Origin: Cristatella mucedo | Lineage: Eukaryota; Bryozoa; Phylactolaemata; Cristatellidae | NCBI GenBank assembly: GCA_009760855.2 | Contig: WPIO01000001.1 | Span: 3,370,001 to 3,434,000 of the forward strand | Direction: 5' to 3' | Length of the DNA: 64,000 nt | Shown: piece after piece, positions 1-12,452 of the stretch | Numbering within the stretch: position 1 is the stretch's first letter | Layout of the letters: each line of letters begins with the position of its first letter | Program-made: the position numbers and the translations under genes | The notes under the pieces: model-generated | Told to the model about the DNA's origin: nothing | The model's input: only the letters and a program-made list of their open reading frames with translations | Database searches by the model: none

Positions 1-43
1 TGAGGTGTATGTCTGCTGCCGTTGTAAATGCTTTTCCGTTTGA

Positions 44-48
<5 letters not shown>

Positions 49-129
<81 letters not shown>
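49..129. repeat. (TA)n microsatellite
   Basis: About 80 bases of almost pure TA, broken once by an AAA. It directly abuts the tail end of a SINE on its right side. Confidence 0.95.
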
Positions 130-130
<1 letters not shown>

Positions 131-134
<4 letters not shown>

Positions 135-297
135 AGCTGCTTAAACAGCCTCTTTTTGTATAGCGACAGAAGAGCCTTTACGGCTATCACCACCACTTGC
201 AGTGGCGATAAAGGATCGCCCACCACAGGAATCGAACCCACGACCTCGGGACCGAAGTCATGAAAGCAACCGCCTTACCTAGTGTGCCATTACGGCT
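131..297 (-). mobile_element. SINE1 copy (tRNA-derived)
   Basis: Read on the - strand it starts GCCGTAATGGCACACTAGG and has a B-box-like GGGTTCGATTCC, the conserved body GCGATCCTTTATCGCC...GGTGATAGCCGTAAAGG, and the tail AAAGAGGCTGTTTAAGCAGC. The same unit recurs at 12170, 17092, 18826, 34973, 37643 and 62521 in both orientations, so it is a dispersed family and not a tRNA gene. Confidence 0.85.
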
Positions 298-602
298 GTA
301 CACACAGACGAGCGCACACATGCGGGCACACACACACACAGCATAAACAATCCTCACAGTATAGCTGCAGCTGTTGTGGCTGTACATTCATTCTAGTTCA
401 TTCATTCATAATAGGGTTTTCTACAATGCAAGGCATGCTAAAGTTATGTGCAGCATGTGAAAATATCGCTTGACTGGCCAAAAGCAGACACACATGCTGT
501 TGTTATGTGTGTGTTTGGTGTGACGTTGTCCCATCACTATTCTCTATTACCTCTCTTGTCTGGCCCGGCGTAGAGGCCACCAGCATCTGTGGTGTCTCAT
601 CT
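298..602. other. CA-rich unannotated stretch
   Basis: Contains a short imperfect CA run (about 301-346). The short open frames here are low-complexity Cys/His/Thr strings. I see no gene. Confidence 0.6.
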
Positions 603-800
603 TCAGCAGCGCATTCCATGATGAGCCTGAGTTTTGCTGGAAAGGTCGGCTACTGGCAGAGGCCGAACACTGTTCCTCAGCCGCCAGACGATACGGCTCC
701 ATAGTCGTTCTATGGGGCTCGAATCAGGCGACTGGCCGGGCGACTGCATCAGCTCCGTACAAAGATTCGTCAGAAAGTGCTTCACTGGCCTGGCAGGGTG
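603..800 (-). pseudogene. Tc1/mariner transposase fragment
   Basis: The - strand frame contains QSPDSSPIERLW followed by a basic region and a VADLSSKTQ stretch. This matches the C-terminal end of Tc1 transposases, where SPDLNPIE-LW carries the last catalytic acidic residue. Nothing recognisable of the first two thirds of the protein is attached. It is a decayed fragment and lies opposite in strand to the related piece at 929-1170. Confidence 0.65.
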
Positions 801-928
801 CTTTAGGTTCGTTCTCGTGCCTCCAAATATAACGACCCCAGAGAGTATGTGACTCAGCAAAGTATGTGAGCTTCGAAGTTCAACTTGTTTGACCAACAAT
901 AATTTGAGTTAAGTACTTTTTGACGAAT

Positions 929-1170
929 CCTTGTTGGCTGGAGATGCAGTGGCTCACCCAGTTCCCTGATTAGAACCCATAGAACGTTTATGGAACTGTA
1001 TCGAACGGTGGCAGATTGTTCGGCGTATATCAGTAGCAGAACTTTTCAGTAAAACTCGGACTCTATTGGAATGTGCTGCTGATGATGAGAGACAGAAGCT
1101 TGTGGTCTCTGCCTGGCTAGACAATGAAGGTAAGACAGAATCATGATGGGACGATGTCACACCGAATGCA
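929..1170 (+). pseudogene. Tc1/mariner transposase fragment (+)
   Basis: On the + strand, after an in-frame stop, the frame reads LEPIERLWNCIERWQ and then VAELFSKTRTLLE. This is the same C-terminal Tc1 segment as in the - strand piece at 603-800 (SPIERLW, VADLSSKTQ). The two fragments face each other, which could be an inverted pair of one element family. Too short and broken to encode anything. Confidence 0.6.
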
Positions 1171-2635
1171 TGCATACTAGCAGCATATATGCTTGTTTTT
1201 ATGCTGTCAATAGATGTTTTTACATGGTGCGAAAAAATTTATTATGCCTCCCATGGTAGGAAAACTTCATAATACTCAAACGAATTTGCAGCCACAGCAG
1301 CTGCGGCCATACAGCAAGGACTTTTTTTTGACGAGTTTTAGGACTGCCGGGGCAGCCACCATGATGGTTGTCCACTTGCCTGCATTTTGAGTTTAAATTG
1401 ACCTTGCTGTCACCAAAAGTGTGCACAATGGTTCCCAATTTGTTTATGCATGTGCTCCTGCAATTATCACATGCTGTGCTTAATTGAATAAGTGCGTACG
1501 ACAGAGTACCTCCCTTATTTGCATTTACCTGTGGAACCCACCCAGACATGGGACTTATCAAACGCTCACCATTTCCTGTTTTGCTTCCCCATTTTTGCTC
1601 ACTACAAGTGTGCAAAAAGCGTTTATCAGCTGATGGATTGACGACAGGTGACGACCAGTTGCCGGAACTGTCGATGAACGTCATCCTGAAAATGCTCGAT
1701 TGGGTGATGGTCTCGAGGCTGTCTTGGCCAGTGTATTGCCGCTTCGATAGTGTAAGCTAATTGGAATAAATTTAAAAAATGTATTTTTGTTGCTGTTGTG
1801 TTTTGGGTCAGTGTCGTGTCGGACTAAATAATTCTGTCCACGAAATGTCACCGCTCGTCGCAGCACGGTGTATTAAGTGTCTAAATAAAAATCTTGTGTC
1901 ACGATGCTGGGTGTGCAATGCAGGACTCCGCCACCCCATTTCTGCTGAAGCATCCCCCCAATACCATAACACCTGCCCACCCCTACCCCAAGTTTGACCG
2001 TTGGCTGCTGCAGGCGTTTTGGTGAGTAGATTTTGTCGGGTCGCCAACTTGTGCAACGCATTGTCTTGCAGTTCTAAAAGAGCAGTGAATTTGCTTTCAT
2101 CCCCCATATAACTCTACTCCAAAATTAAGCAGTCCAGTGGGTCCGAGCTTTCACCTACTGTAAACAGCTTACCATATTCTTCAAGTGTTTTCCTCTTTGC
2201 GACTCGAGAATGCAAGCCTGCTGCAACTAATCGCTTTCTGCCGGCGCTACGGCTAACTCTATTGCTTCCAATGACGGTGCTGAAGACTTTGAGCATGAGC
2301 TTGTGCCTAAGCAAAACGTTCCTTAAATGCATCCAACTTTAGGATGGAGTTTTCTCACCTAGTAGGGGATGGCTCGACCTAGATGCATTTTCAGGGCCCC
2401 CATTCTTCACCACCTTTCTCACTTGTGCAAAACCGTACTCTTCGTTATTGACAGAGTTGTAGTCATTTGACCGTCCACTATTTAAGTGTCCACCTTGTGT
2501 CGTACAGCACCACAATGTTATGCTTTACTAAGCTTGATGATTCGGCGACCTTCGGCATGAGTGGTGGGCTTTTCCTAGCGAAATAGTTATGAGGCTCGAT
2601 GGGTTTTCCCTATAACTCCGGGCCGAGAGTAGCTT
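1171..2635. other. Unannotated intergenic DNA
   Basis: Several open frames of 60-154 codons exist on both strands (longest 1220-1684, - strand) but none shows a recognisable domain, codon bias or splice structure. I see nothing I can name. Confidence 0.5.
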
Positions 2636-2950
2636 TAATAATAATAATAATAATATATTGCACTTGATAAAGCGCCCTCAGAGAACTTAATCTCTTTCTA
2701 GGCGCTTTACATTTGCTGCAAAGTGATACGCAATAGAATAGTAAGTAAAATCATGCTTGAAAAACAAACAAAATGAATAACATGGTTAGGGGTTACATGC
2801 ACTGGGTCAGCATGCAAATGTGGTTAGTGGCAGCATGAACAGTGTCAGCACGCTTTAGGATTGAAAACTGATCAAAGGCAGTCCCTAAATGCTGTTCAGG
2901 CTAAAGCTGCCATTTTTAAAGGATTTCTAGCTAATTTGAGTAGGGTCGTT
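2636..2950 (-). mobile_element. LINE-A 3' end
   Basis: Read on the - strand the stretch ends AGAGATTAAGTTCTCTGAGGGCGC and then CTTTATCAAGTGCAATAT(TAT)n. Before this comes a 3' UTR with GCATGCTGACCCAGTGCATG-like sequence found in all LINE-A copies (for example 25230-25460). Only the 3' UTR is left, so this is a strongly 5'-truncated insertion, as expected for target-primed reverse transcription. Confidence 0.8.
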
Positions 2951-5368
2951 ATTATCGTTGCAATTCGTGCTTGTACATCCAATAATTAGCAGCCAGAGCC
3001 TACATCCGGTTCAGTCGGGGCTTAGAAAAGCTGCTAATCTTGCAAATCTACACCTTCCAAATACTTTTGTGTTGCTGAAGTAGGTCGTGGTTGTCACTTG
3101 CTTAATCTATGATTGGCTACTGCATGGAGTTATGCTGAGCAGTTGTCGCCTTGAGAAAAGTAAGAGTTATCTAGCTCATAGTTGTCGTAGCGATTGCAGA
3201 TGTTTTCTAGGAGCCTTGCAAGAGTAGTGTCAGCAGGCGCAGGGCAAGCTGCACCGAGCCCAGGCCTCTTCCCACGCAGACCAACTGAAAATGGCTTCTA
3301 CACTCTTATTGTTTGTCCACCTCCGGACAGTTTAAGATCTGGCCGTTCCTTGAGTTTTAATGCCAGTTGCTGTCTTGCTAGTGGCTGCTTGATGGCTAAG
3401 CAAGCTGATACAGCCGTTGCTGGCTAAGCCTGGTGTGGGAGCCACTGCTCCAGTTTTCTGTGGGCAGCTGATTTCCTGGATAGGTGGTCACCTGATCTGG
3501 GTGGTCACCTGATCGTTTGATTAGTCGACAAGTTTCGTTGGACTGTCTTGGCTAGGCAAGGGTTGCCAGCCAGCCCAAATAGCTTGGCTGATGCCATCCA
3601 TATGCTGAGACACTTGGGAGAAGCGACAATGATGGCACACTAACGATGACCATAAGTCAGGTCCGCTCCTCGGACAGATGCAAGGTTTTCCTGATATTCC
3701 TGCTGAGACATACGTCTCCGAGAAGGAGCCAAGAGTGTCTGTTGGCTCATTTAATGCTAAAAGAATGAATTTCAAAGCAAAGAGGATGTGAATGCCTGTC
3801 TTCGATGAGTTTGTGATGACGTGGCGTGAACTGGAGGAGGCGTTATTTTGTACATGGCGTGGTCCGCAGTAGCTTCTTTAAGCTCATTGATCAAGATAAA
3901 GATCGCTCTGCTCAGCAGCATTCGAAGCCGGGATCTCTTAAGAGTCCACGTTGATAGCCAACCTCTCATCCATTCAGGGCGGCAGTGCTTTACTTTGCTG
4001 TGGCACTCAGTTGTTGTGCACAGCTTTTTGGGATGAACATTGGGGTCGTCCTCTGAAGGATTGTTGCAGATTGCATAGCTGACCTCGCGGCGATTCGCGC
4101 CTAATATGTTCGTAGTAACTTTCGAGTGGGTGCGAAATGATCGTAAAATGTGTGCTGGTAAGTTTACCACCCATGCGTGTGCCTGTTGGCCACCTTAAAG
4201 TCAGCATCCATTTAATATATTTGCACTCACTGGCAAGTAAGTCGCCCAGCGATAGTGTATCGTAAGATGTACTTGCTGCCCGATTAGCTCATGCTCTTGT
4301 GGGCCTGCGGTGGCCCTTGGTCGGAGAGCCTGGGGGATTGCTACGGCATCAGGACTCACCTGCCCGTTGCTCATATTCCACCATGGTACGTGGCCAGAGT
4401 ACTACTACTCAGGATTGGGTATATACTCTGGTGTTGGCTTGATCCTGACATGAGTCATTCTACTGATTTTTGCTGTTGCTGGGTATATGTGATGCTGGAT
4501 AGCCTGCCTTCTTATTTTAAATCCGGAGTCAGCAAACTTTTCGTGCTACTTCACGCCATTTCAAGAAGGCATAGTAGGCCAGAACAAACCGTGCTCACTT
4601 TGCTGGGCCGGCATAGTGGGCGTGACCAGTGAACAAACAAACAGTCGAAGCAGATGCATCTGCCCTCGGCAGTAGTAAGGGTAGACATTTATCATCCCTC
4701 CCTGGTCAGGTGCTTCTGTTTCATACAAGAGTCTGACATCGGTTCTAAAAATAAATACAGGCCACAGCTCGAGCTCCAACCAGCAGTGATGAATGGGAAC
4801 AAAACCACGACACGACAATTTAATTAGGCCGAATCCAACAACGAATGATTATGGGGCATTAGGCCGGACGGAAGTACTAGCTAGACAATATCTGACCCAA
4901 AGGCCGGACGGAGTTTGCCGACCTCTGTTTTACGTGATTGTCCTGCACTGCCATGCCCTCAGGGGTGGGGCTGCAATCAAACCGGAGGCAACGTGTGGGT
5001 CCTTCTCTGATTTTTGCATCCTGTTTTTATAAATGAGTTTCTGATTGAAAACTATATTTGAGTTGCTGGTCATGCTCATCACCTGTTTTAATGTCGGTAT
5101 TTGAAAGTTCTTTTTCGCAAAGTGTGGCACACTGGGTCGGCAAGCTCTGAAGTGCGAGTTTACTTAGGTAATTCAAAAGAATGTTTGGCTGTCAAACTTC
5201 AACCAACTAGATATTATTAGCACCCACCTTTGACTTGACCGAAGTTATTAAACGGATGCAGATTCTTCCCCATCTTTGTGTCCACATCTTAGAGAATAAT
5301 ACGCATTGAATTAGGCATATGCTCATTTTCTTTTAGCTCTGGTTGGTACCCTGAAACTCATTTTAGTA
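2951..5368. other. Unannotated; possible transposase remnant
   Basis: No host gene recognised. The - strand frame at about 3772-4207 has a helix-turn-helix-like stretch (KVTTNILGANRREVSYAI) reminiscent of the DNA-binding domain of Tc1-type transposases. The rest of that frame does not match anything I know, so the assignment is weak. The remainder shows no structure beyond short direct repeats. Confidence 0.3.
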
Positions 5369-5440
5369 TAATTCATTTCTATAGCACCCCAAGATAACTT
5401 AAATCTCTATTCTGGTGCTCCACACATCCCGTAGCACTTT
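5369..5440 (-). mobile_element. SINE2 3' tail fragment
   Basis: On the - strand it reads AGAGATTTAAGTTATCTTGGG then GTGCTATAGAAATGAATTAT, which is the 3' tail of SINE2. The tRNA-like head is absent or too decayed to see. Confidence 0.6.
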
Positions 5441-5729
5441 AGACTTCTATATGACGTTAAAAGCCGCGTTTTCTGGTGCATTTTCTTAAACTAGCCGGCC
5501 TCGATGGGTCTCTTTGATTGCTAGAATCTCCACTCTTGTAGAGCTCCTTCACAGGGTGTACCCAGGCAGCTTAGCAGTTCTAGCCCTAGGCAGGCCAACA
5601 GCCGGATTTATTCGGCTCTGCTTCGCTGCTCTTAACACGATGCTAGTTATAAAGGAAACCGAAATATTTCTGCTCTGACCGGGAGGAAGAATCCCGTATG
5701 TTCAAATGTGACATCTGAATCAGTGTAGG

Positions 5730-5865
5730 TGCATCGGAGGGGTGCACCGCCTTCCCTGCACTGCCTTCCCTGCACTGCCTTCCCTACACTGCCTTCCCTG
5801 CACTGCCTTCCCTACACTGCCTTCCCTGCACTGCCTTCTGTGCACCTCCTTCCCTGTACCCCCTT
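5730..5865 (+). repeat. 14-bp minisatellite (ACTGCCTTCCCTGC)n
   Basis: Head-to-tail copies of ACTGCCTTCCCTGC, alternating with ...CCCTAC, decaying to CTCCTTCCCTGTACCCCC at the right end. The repeat makes an artificial open frame (Leu/Pro/Cys/Thr-rich). Confidence 0.9.
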
Positions 5866-7744
5866 CCCCAAACCGACCGTGAACGGTCAGCCGACCTTAA
5901 GCCATCCTAAACAATTTGCTGATCCAAGCATGGTCATTTTTTTATTGTCTTTCATTACTTAGCCCCAGGTGTGCCTCTGGCATTCAGCAATTCCTCAGAC
6001 ATATCAATAAGGTGGCTTTGACTGGCTAGGGTTGGCAGTGACCCTTTCATGCCTGGACAGTGGACTTCTCCACCTGTGCTCGAGCACCTGTGCCTAAGAA
6101 CCTGTGCCCAAGCACCCGTTTTCGGCTTCTGCTTTCACTTCAGATGTTACAGTGTGTTGCTCAACGTGTGACTGTTCAGTGGTCTCAAGGCTATGAGGCA
6201 TGTGCACATGCTCGAAAGCAAGCCTGCACTCACATGTCTCCTGGCTTTTGCTCAGATTGACCTTGGTCGAAATTAACCAGGGTGCTGAAAATGCTCAGTT
6301 TCACCTTTCGTGTTCAGGTTTTGGATCACTCTCGTGGTATGCGCCCATGAGACTGTATGTAAATATCTAGTCTGCTCGTTTTTGATGGGCAGCTTTAGTG
6401 AATAGAAACCATTTTGCTATTGTGCTCAACAGCAGAACAGCAGTAAGTTCTCGATGCTGTAGTTGGTGGTATACATTAGTGGTAAGTGATTTGACTCATG
6501 GGCAACGAATTACTCGGTGCCTCTTTGCAAAGCCATGTAGGAGAGCTGGCTTGGAGTGTCCTCCCTCACACTATCTCCAGGTCTGATAGGCTGTAGGCAA
6601 TCGGATCTGATGGTTGAGTTGGCCGGTACCCTATCGGTGTAGGCCAGGTCATGTTTTGGCCAGCCTAGCTAGTAGCCCTTACTGATGGTTTTGCTGACAA
6701 CGGTACCTCGTGAGCTGCAGTGGGAGATCTCGAGCAAGCTTCACCGGCACATGCCCAATGCCTTTCTGTCATGCCGAAAGGCTGCCAGAAACGTTTGGCC
6801 GTTGACGAATCGATGGAGGTATCTTCTGCAACCTTTCACAAGGAGCAGCCAGCCAGCTAGCCCTAACCATGCTGGTGGGGCTCTGGATCGGTGCCAGCCG
6901 CTGAATGGATCAGTGAATCAGTGGGTCAGCTTTCTGAATTGTGAATATTTTTTGGTATATTGCACTGCCTGAACCAGGATCGCTTACATTGCAGTTATAT
7001 GCCACTGAAAGAAATGGCCAGGCTTGTAATGGCTTGCCTGCTCCGTCCACGGGATTCTCAAATTCTGTGTTCATGCCAGTCAGCTCTAGAATAATGAATG
7101 GCAAGGGCAGATCGAACCGAAACTGAATCGAACTGAAATACCGTGCGTGTTGCCGTTCACTTTTTGTTATGTCGTTTGCTGTCTACCTTCAGCCCATGCT
7201 CCCAGCACAGCAACGTTTACTAGAGTGTGCACCCTGTGATTTACCCGAACGTGTGTTCTCGGTTTGGTAGGAGCAGAAAGGTACAGCTTGTCTATTTGCA
7301 CGCGTGTGGTGGCACAGCTCATTGCCGTTATAGATATTGTCGGATTGGAAGAGAAGGCATTTTTCCATGCCGGCATGCTAAGGTTTACCGGTTTCCTTGC
7401 ATCAAGCGGTTAATTGCTGCATCTTTAACTTGCCCTGCACCTTGGGCCGTTAGTTTAGCTCCAACTCTTGTTGAGAAACTTCAGCTGTGTTTACATGGCA
7501 GACTTTCTTCCTGACCGACTCCGACTTTACTACACGACAGATTCGATGGCCGACTCAGTTCCACCCACAGCCCGTTCTCTAATCCGGGCAAGAAAAGACG
7601 TTCGTCAGTTCTTGCCTTCTGGTGTAGATAGCCTCTTGGCGGCTCTTTAAAAATCTATTTACTTTTTAGGGTCAGGTTGTTTGCTGTCATCCTTGCTTTA
7701 CGATTTTGTTGTGCTAATTAATCCGAAGAGTCGGTATTGCATGT
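5866..7744. other. Unannotated intergenic DNA
   Basis: Short open frames only, none longer than about 95 codons, no family motif. I see nothing I can name. Confidence 0.5.
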
Positions 7745-8560
7745 GTCTAACGACCTCAGGAATGCTGTTTTTGTTGGATCTCTCTTCAGTGTTCGATACG
7801 ATTGATCACCGACTCCTTGTGCGAATATAATCTCACCTGGGCATCACTGGCACAACTATGCAATCGGTTTAGGTCCTTTTCAGTGGAAGACTCCTGAGTG
7901 TTGATGTCAACTGGCAACAGTCATCTGAAGAGCCTGTAATGTTTGCAATAGCATAAAGATCTGTGGTGGGTCCACTTCTTTTCTTAATGTATGCTGTCAC
8001 TCTTGGCAATTACATCGCCAGCAACAATCTAGGCTTTCTTTTTTATGTATATGATGCCCATCTCTGCTTCTGCTGCTTTAATCCCTCCCTGCCTTAAAGC
8101 ATGCCAAACTCTCCTGACAACTTTCGGCTGTATGGCTGACATTGCACTTGGAGGGCAGCAAACTTTCTCGAACTGAATTTTTGTAAAATCGTGTTATACT
8201 TTTGGGCAAACCTAGTGTTACTCAGAAATGGGAAACCTTAGCCATCATAATGGGCTCGGTCAGTAGATCTCCTTGACCGGCTGCATGCAATTAGGGTGTC
8301 CTGCTCCAAAAGGTCGTTTCACTATATGGTCACATCAGCTCCTCACAGTCAAGTCGACCTACTTTCAGCTAGACGTCATTGCCAAAATTTGGGCCTGCTT
8401 AGGTAAGGGTACTGCCACCAAGCTGGTACATTTATTTGTGACATCTCGTCCAGAGTTCTGTAGATCGCTACTTTCAGCCCTTCATGTCTCTGTTATAACA
8501 CACTTACAGTTGGCTGAAAGTTTGGAGGTGGAATCTCACAGCTACCATCGTTAGCTTTCT
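7745..8560 (+). pseudogene. LINE-A reverse transcriptase remnant
   Basis: Broken + strand frames align in order with the LINE-A polymerase: LLDLSSVFDTIDH (palm motif A region, intact form [13 protein letters not shown]), then a PLAD-like and HNLGF-like stretch, a YMP/YADD-region remnant, and finally a frame with SAYFQL-, AKIRACL-, SKLVH-FVTSR-like blocks. Many stops and frameshifts make this the oldest of the LINE-A copies in the window. No (ATT)n tail is visible, so the right end is approximate. Confidence 0.75.
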
Positions 8561-9261
8561 CTTTGGTCTCTTCTTACCGCATTTGATGAAAGTTGCATCT
8601 ACTCCAAGTTTCTGGAGCGCTTATCGGGGCTTCTTATTGACTTCCTGAGTTATTTTTCTTTCATGTTGATGTCTGCGACAGTCGCACACATATTTGGTGC
8701 ACTTACTTTTCGATTACGATCAGCCCTATCAAAACCGTAGAATTTTTGTTCCCAAACAAATTCTTGGCTTGTTAATTTTTCTTATACTACTAGAGAGTGA
8801 TGGAGAACGTTAAAGACTTACACTAGACACTGCTAGACACTTAAACTGTCGTACAATTTGTTTTAGCCTATATTGCTCCCACAAACCTGAAGTTGAGTTT
8901 CAATGCATTTCTGATTTGCAGCCAATGCCCTTACACTCCTTAGCAAACCATATCGTTGCCTATCCATATGATTGCCTTATTCATGTAAATCATAACTTTT
9001 ATAACTTTCCATCCAATTAGATTTTAATTTTAATTTCCATTTTCAACACGGGAGTGCCCTTTTCCATACGAATTTATATAATCAAATTTCATGGGGTCTT
9101 CTCTGATTGGTCAATCACACGGGCTCTTCCATTGATTAGGGTAGGTTAGGGAATCAGCAGGGACTTCTGTTTAAGGGATGGGGTGAAATCAAGCTTACTG
9201 GGGATCCTAGTTTTGCTACACCCACCCCAATTATGGCCGCCTAGTCGACAATTGCTGTATA
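8561..9261. other. Unannotated intergenic DNA
   Basis: AT-rich stretch with no long open frame and no recognisable repeat. Confidence 0.5.
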
Positions 9262-9392
9262 TATTCATTCGTATAGCACCCTAAGGCAAGTTAATCTCTG
9301 TTCAGGCCCTTCACATATGCCACGGGGCTCAAGCCCACGACCTCGGCCAGACCTTGGGATCGGGCGAGCACCATAACCTATAGGCAGTTTTA
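9262..9392 (-). mobile_element. SINE2 copy
   Basis: On the - strand: a tRNA-like head with GCTCGCCCGATCCC, a B-box-like GGGCTTGAGCCCC, CATATGTGAAGGGCCTGAAC, then AGAGATTAACTTGCCTTAGGG and GTGCTATACGAATGAATAT. This is the order seen in the clean copies at 45461 and 55546. Diverged. Confidence 0.75.
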
Positions 9393-9459
9393 AAGTCTAT
9401 CCGTAGGGTTCGAACTAGTGAAATATGTGCCAAAATAGATGCAAGTCTAACACAAGATG

Positions 9460-10460
9460 TCTTTAGCATGGCAACCACAGAGTGGGCAGTTGAAGCACTA
9501 ATTCTGGTAGGATGTGGCCGCTTCCCATTAGCAATCACTTTCAATTTTGAGGTTGCAGTTACTTGGTGGGTTCAGAGTTACATCGGGTGGTGTAACATGC
9601 CGAACCGCTTGCAAGCTGTCCCACAGTTCCCCCTTGATCGGATGTTACTGTTTAAAGTTTTCAGCCAATGCTGAACTGCATCTCGTAGATGTTCAATCGG
9701 ATTAAGGTACATGCGTTGACCGTGTCACTTCAAGCTCGTGAAATGAGGGGACATGTCGAGAAACTTAAGCCCAAGTCTGGCAGTATGTTTCGGATTCTTC
9801 TCATGTTGATAAATGAAATCAGTGCCCAGCAGTTGTAATGCATTTGGCACAATAACGTTGTCCAGGATTCTCAGGTAGCTACTTCAGTGAAGCCTCCTCA
9901 CATCATCATTTATCCGAACCGGAACTTCACAGTATGTTGCCAGTAGGCATTAGCATGCGCGTGTCGGAATCCTGCAAGTAGGCATTAGCACGTGCTTTGG
10001 CACTCCTGCGTCGAACATAGGATCGACGTTTGCAGTTGCCATAAATCGTAAACTTACTTTATTGGTGAATAATAGTCGCCTCTAGTGTTCGGTCGTCCCA
10101 TGTCTGTTCTGTCATGCCCACTCTAGACTTGCTTCTTTCTGTGCTTTCGTCAGCACCAGTGCTTTCTTTGCTACCCTTTCCATAAGCCTGTGTTCGTCGG
10201 GCTTTGCCTCACCATCATGTCACTGAGTGCCGATACTTAGTTCGAGTGTTCTAGCATGGACTTGAGTGGGTGCAAAGCAGGCCTTTAGGTATTCCATTTT
10301 CAGGAGCCGATCATTCCTCCTGTTAATTAAAGTCCGAGTGCGTCCAGACGCAGACTGGTTCTTCATCGTCCCTAGCATTTTCCTAATGTCATATCGGATG
10401 CATCTTATCCTCAGCTTCCGAGCGATCTCTTGTTTGCTTACCTTACCGACAAGGTGGGAC
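9460..10460 (-). pseudogene. Degenerate Tc1-like transposon
   Basis: Read on the - strand, most of a Tc1 transposase can be followed across stops and frameshifts. First comes the N-terminal helix-turn-helix (SKQEIARKLRIRCIRYDI, then SASGRTRTLI). Next is the first catalytic region (TLEATIIH-stop-SKFTIYGN). Then follow the second (FIYQHEKNPKHTARL, normally QQDNDPKHT) and the third (YLNPIEHLRDAVQ, normally LNPIEHLWD). Loss of the Asp residues in these motifs, in-frame stops and a short direct duplication near 9955-10000 show that it is dead. Terminal inverted repeats were not identified. Confidence 0.75.
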
Positions 10461-11631
10461 CATAACTGGCTCGTATCTGTAACATGGCCCCCCCTTTACT
10501 GCAGCTGCTAGTGCTGCACTCATGTTCAGATATGGTCTGCCGGCTACTGCCAAGATGAGTGGATGACTGCCCAAGTTCTCCAGTGTGCCAGTGTGTCAAG
10601 AATACCATCGATTAGACAATGACGTCTCAAAATGTAAGGGAAGAGATGGCTGTCTTTACTAAGGTTCAAACACACTACAGGTATGATCTGCTTGCTTGCA
10701 TTTGTTTTTAGACTTGGCCCCTGACCGTACCTGTTTGACTTAGGGGTAGAAGTGAATGGACAATTTTGTTTATGGGGAAGGGGCTTGTGGAATAACGTCT
10801 CCTCACTGAGGTGCCCCCCAGCATAATGTCATGGTCAGTAGTGAAGTGTTAGCTTGCACCTGCACTGTCGAAATCGATTAGCTTTGAAAACCTCTACAAA
10901 CCAATGCACTGCTTCAAAAGAGATCGGGTAGGTGATATAACTATGGATGGCAGGTAGTGAGCTCCTTATGTCTGTTGACACCCGTGGTTGTTAGTCCAAT
11001 TTTCATCACGTGATCATTTGGCGTGACAGGTCGCATGATCACGCCCCAATAGCAAGTTGCTGTCATTCTGGCTCTATTAAAGGGGGTTCAACTCTAGGGG
11101 TGTACCGAGTTGTTGTTTTTCTCTGTTCGGCCAAATATGAGTAATTGACCAACTACTCTGCCAAACACAAGTAGTGTACATGCAAAAGTTGCTGTTCAGT
11201 AAATGTAATACATTAACTAAAAGTAACAGTTAACTGCATGCATTTTTTGTTATTTAAACACATATATACCATATTTATGACATACATTATACTGATGACA
11301 GAGTAGCTTCGCTACACTAGCTGTAGCAGCTTAATACTCAGAAACAGATCTTTCGTGACCACTATTCATATTTTGTCCTGCCCGCTGCTATTCGGCCGAT
11401 TACCGAGTAACTACTTGGCCCACATTAGCCCCGAAGCCAATACGAAGTGAATGCTCAGTACAGCCCTTATCTTCTCTGTGTATAGAGCAGCTCGAATTAG
11501 GGTAAGGCAAGCTACCACTTGCATATTTCCGCCCTGGTTTGGCTCAGGAGTGCTTATCTTTGATGACCGAGGTCAAGGTGAATGCATTTAATGACTTGCC
11601 GTCGTGTGTTCTAGCTCTGCAGTTAATGGAA
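10461..11631. other. Unannotated intergenic DNA
   Basis: No gene, no recognisable repeat family. Moderately AT-rich. Confidence 0.5.
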
Positions 11632-11682
11632 GCTCCTGGATAGAGATTAAGTTCTTTTAGGGCGCTGTACGAATGAATTATA
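11632..11682 (+). mobile_element. SINE2 3' tail fragment
   Basis: Contains GATAGAGATTAAGTTCTTTT followed by AGGGCGCTGTACGAATGAATTATAA, the SINE2 tail; a tRNA-like head is not visible upstream. Confidence 0.6.
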
Positions 11683-12169
11683 ATTTTTTTAATTTGAAGG
11701 TCTCAACAACACTCACTCGTAGTCAGGTTAAATGACAAGCTAAGTCTTAGCGATCGTGATTATACGCCTTGTCATATTTGGGCTAGGCATGTGAACATAG
11801 GCAAGGCTGGATAGCTTGGTAACAGACATCAGGAATGCTTAACATCATTGGCTTACAGCATCTGCTGATCCTCCTTGCCTGCCTGGCCTGTGGTGAGCTG
11901 CCGGGCTTGCTGCCTGTGATTCAGTTGTCGGCCTGGCTGTTCTCGATCGAGAAGTCTATGGCTAATTAGCCCCCCCTGTTGCTGCTTCACCTTGATAAGC
12001 CATGATGAATGTTAGCATGCTTTAATGCCTTTGCTGTCGTTATTAGTTAGGAACATAAGCTAACTGCCTTGGTAGCAGCAGGCCCAGTTCAGGCAGCCTG
12101 TCTGCATGCCTCTTAAAATGCCAGTTGCTTATTGAAATGCATATCTTGGGCATTCCGGAAAGTTGCATG
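11683..12169. other. Unannotated intergenic DNA
   Basis: No gene or repeat recognised. Confidence 0.45.
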
Positions 12170-12324
12170 CTATCGCTAAGGCGGTTGCTTTTCACGACCT
12201 CGGTCCCGATGTCGTGGGTTCGAATCCTGCGGTAGGCGATCCTTTATCGCCACTGCAAGCGGTGGTGATAGCCTTAAAGGCTCTTCTGTTGCTCTACAAA
12301 AAGTGGCTGTTAAATCAGCTAGTA
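12170..12324 (+). mobile_element. SINE1 copy
   Basis: GCTAAGGCGGTTGCTTTTCACG, GGGTTCGAATCC (B box), GCGATCCTTTATCGCC, GGTGGTGATAGCC and GGCTGTTAAATCAGCTAG in the family order. The first about 20 bases of the head are diverged. Confidence 0.85.
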
Positions 12325-12452
12325 TTTAATTTATTTTTAATTTACTTAGGATGCATAATCACGACATGCGTTGAAATGTTTTGAGAAAATTGCTGCTCTC
12401 CACCATAACTTGTGTTACAAACAGGTCCTTTGCTTGTATTTTATAAAGTGAA

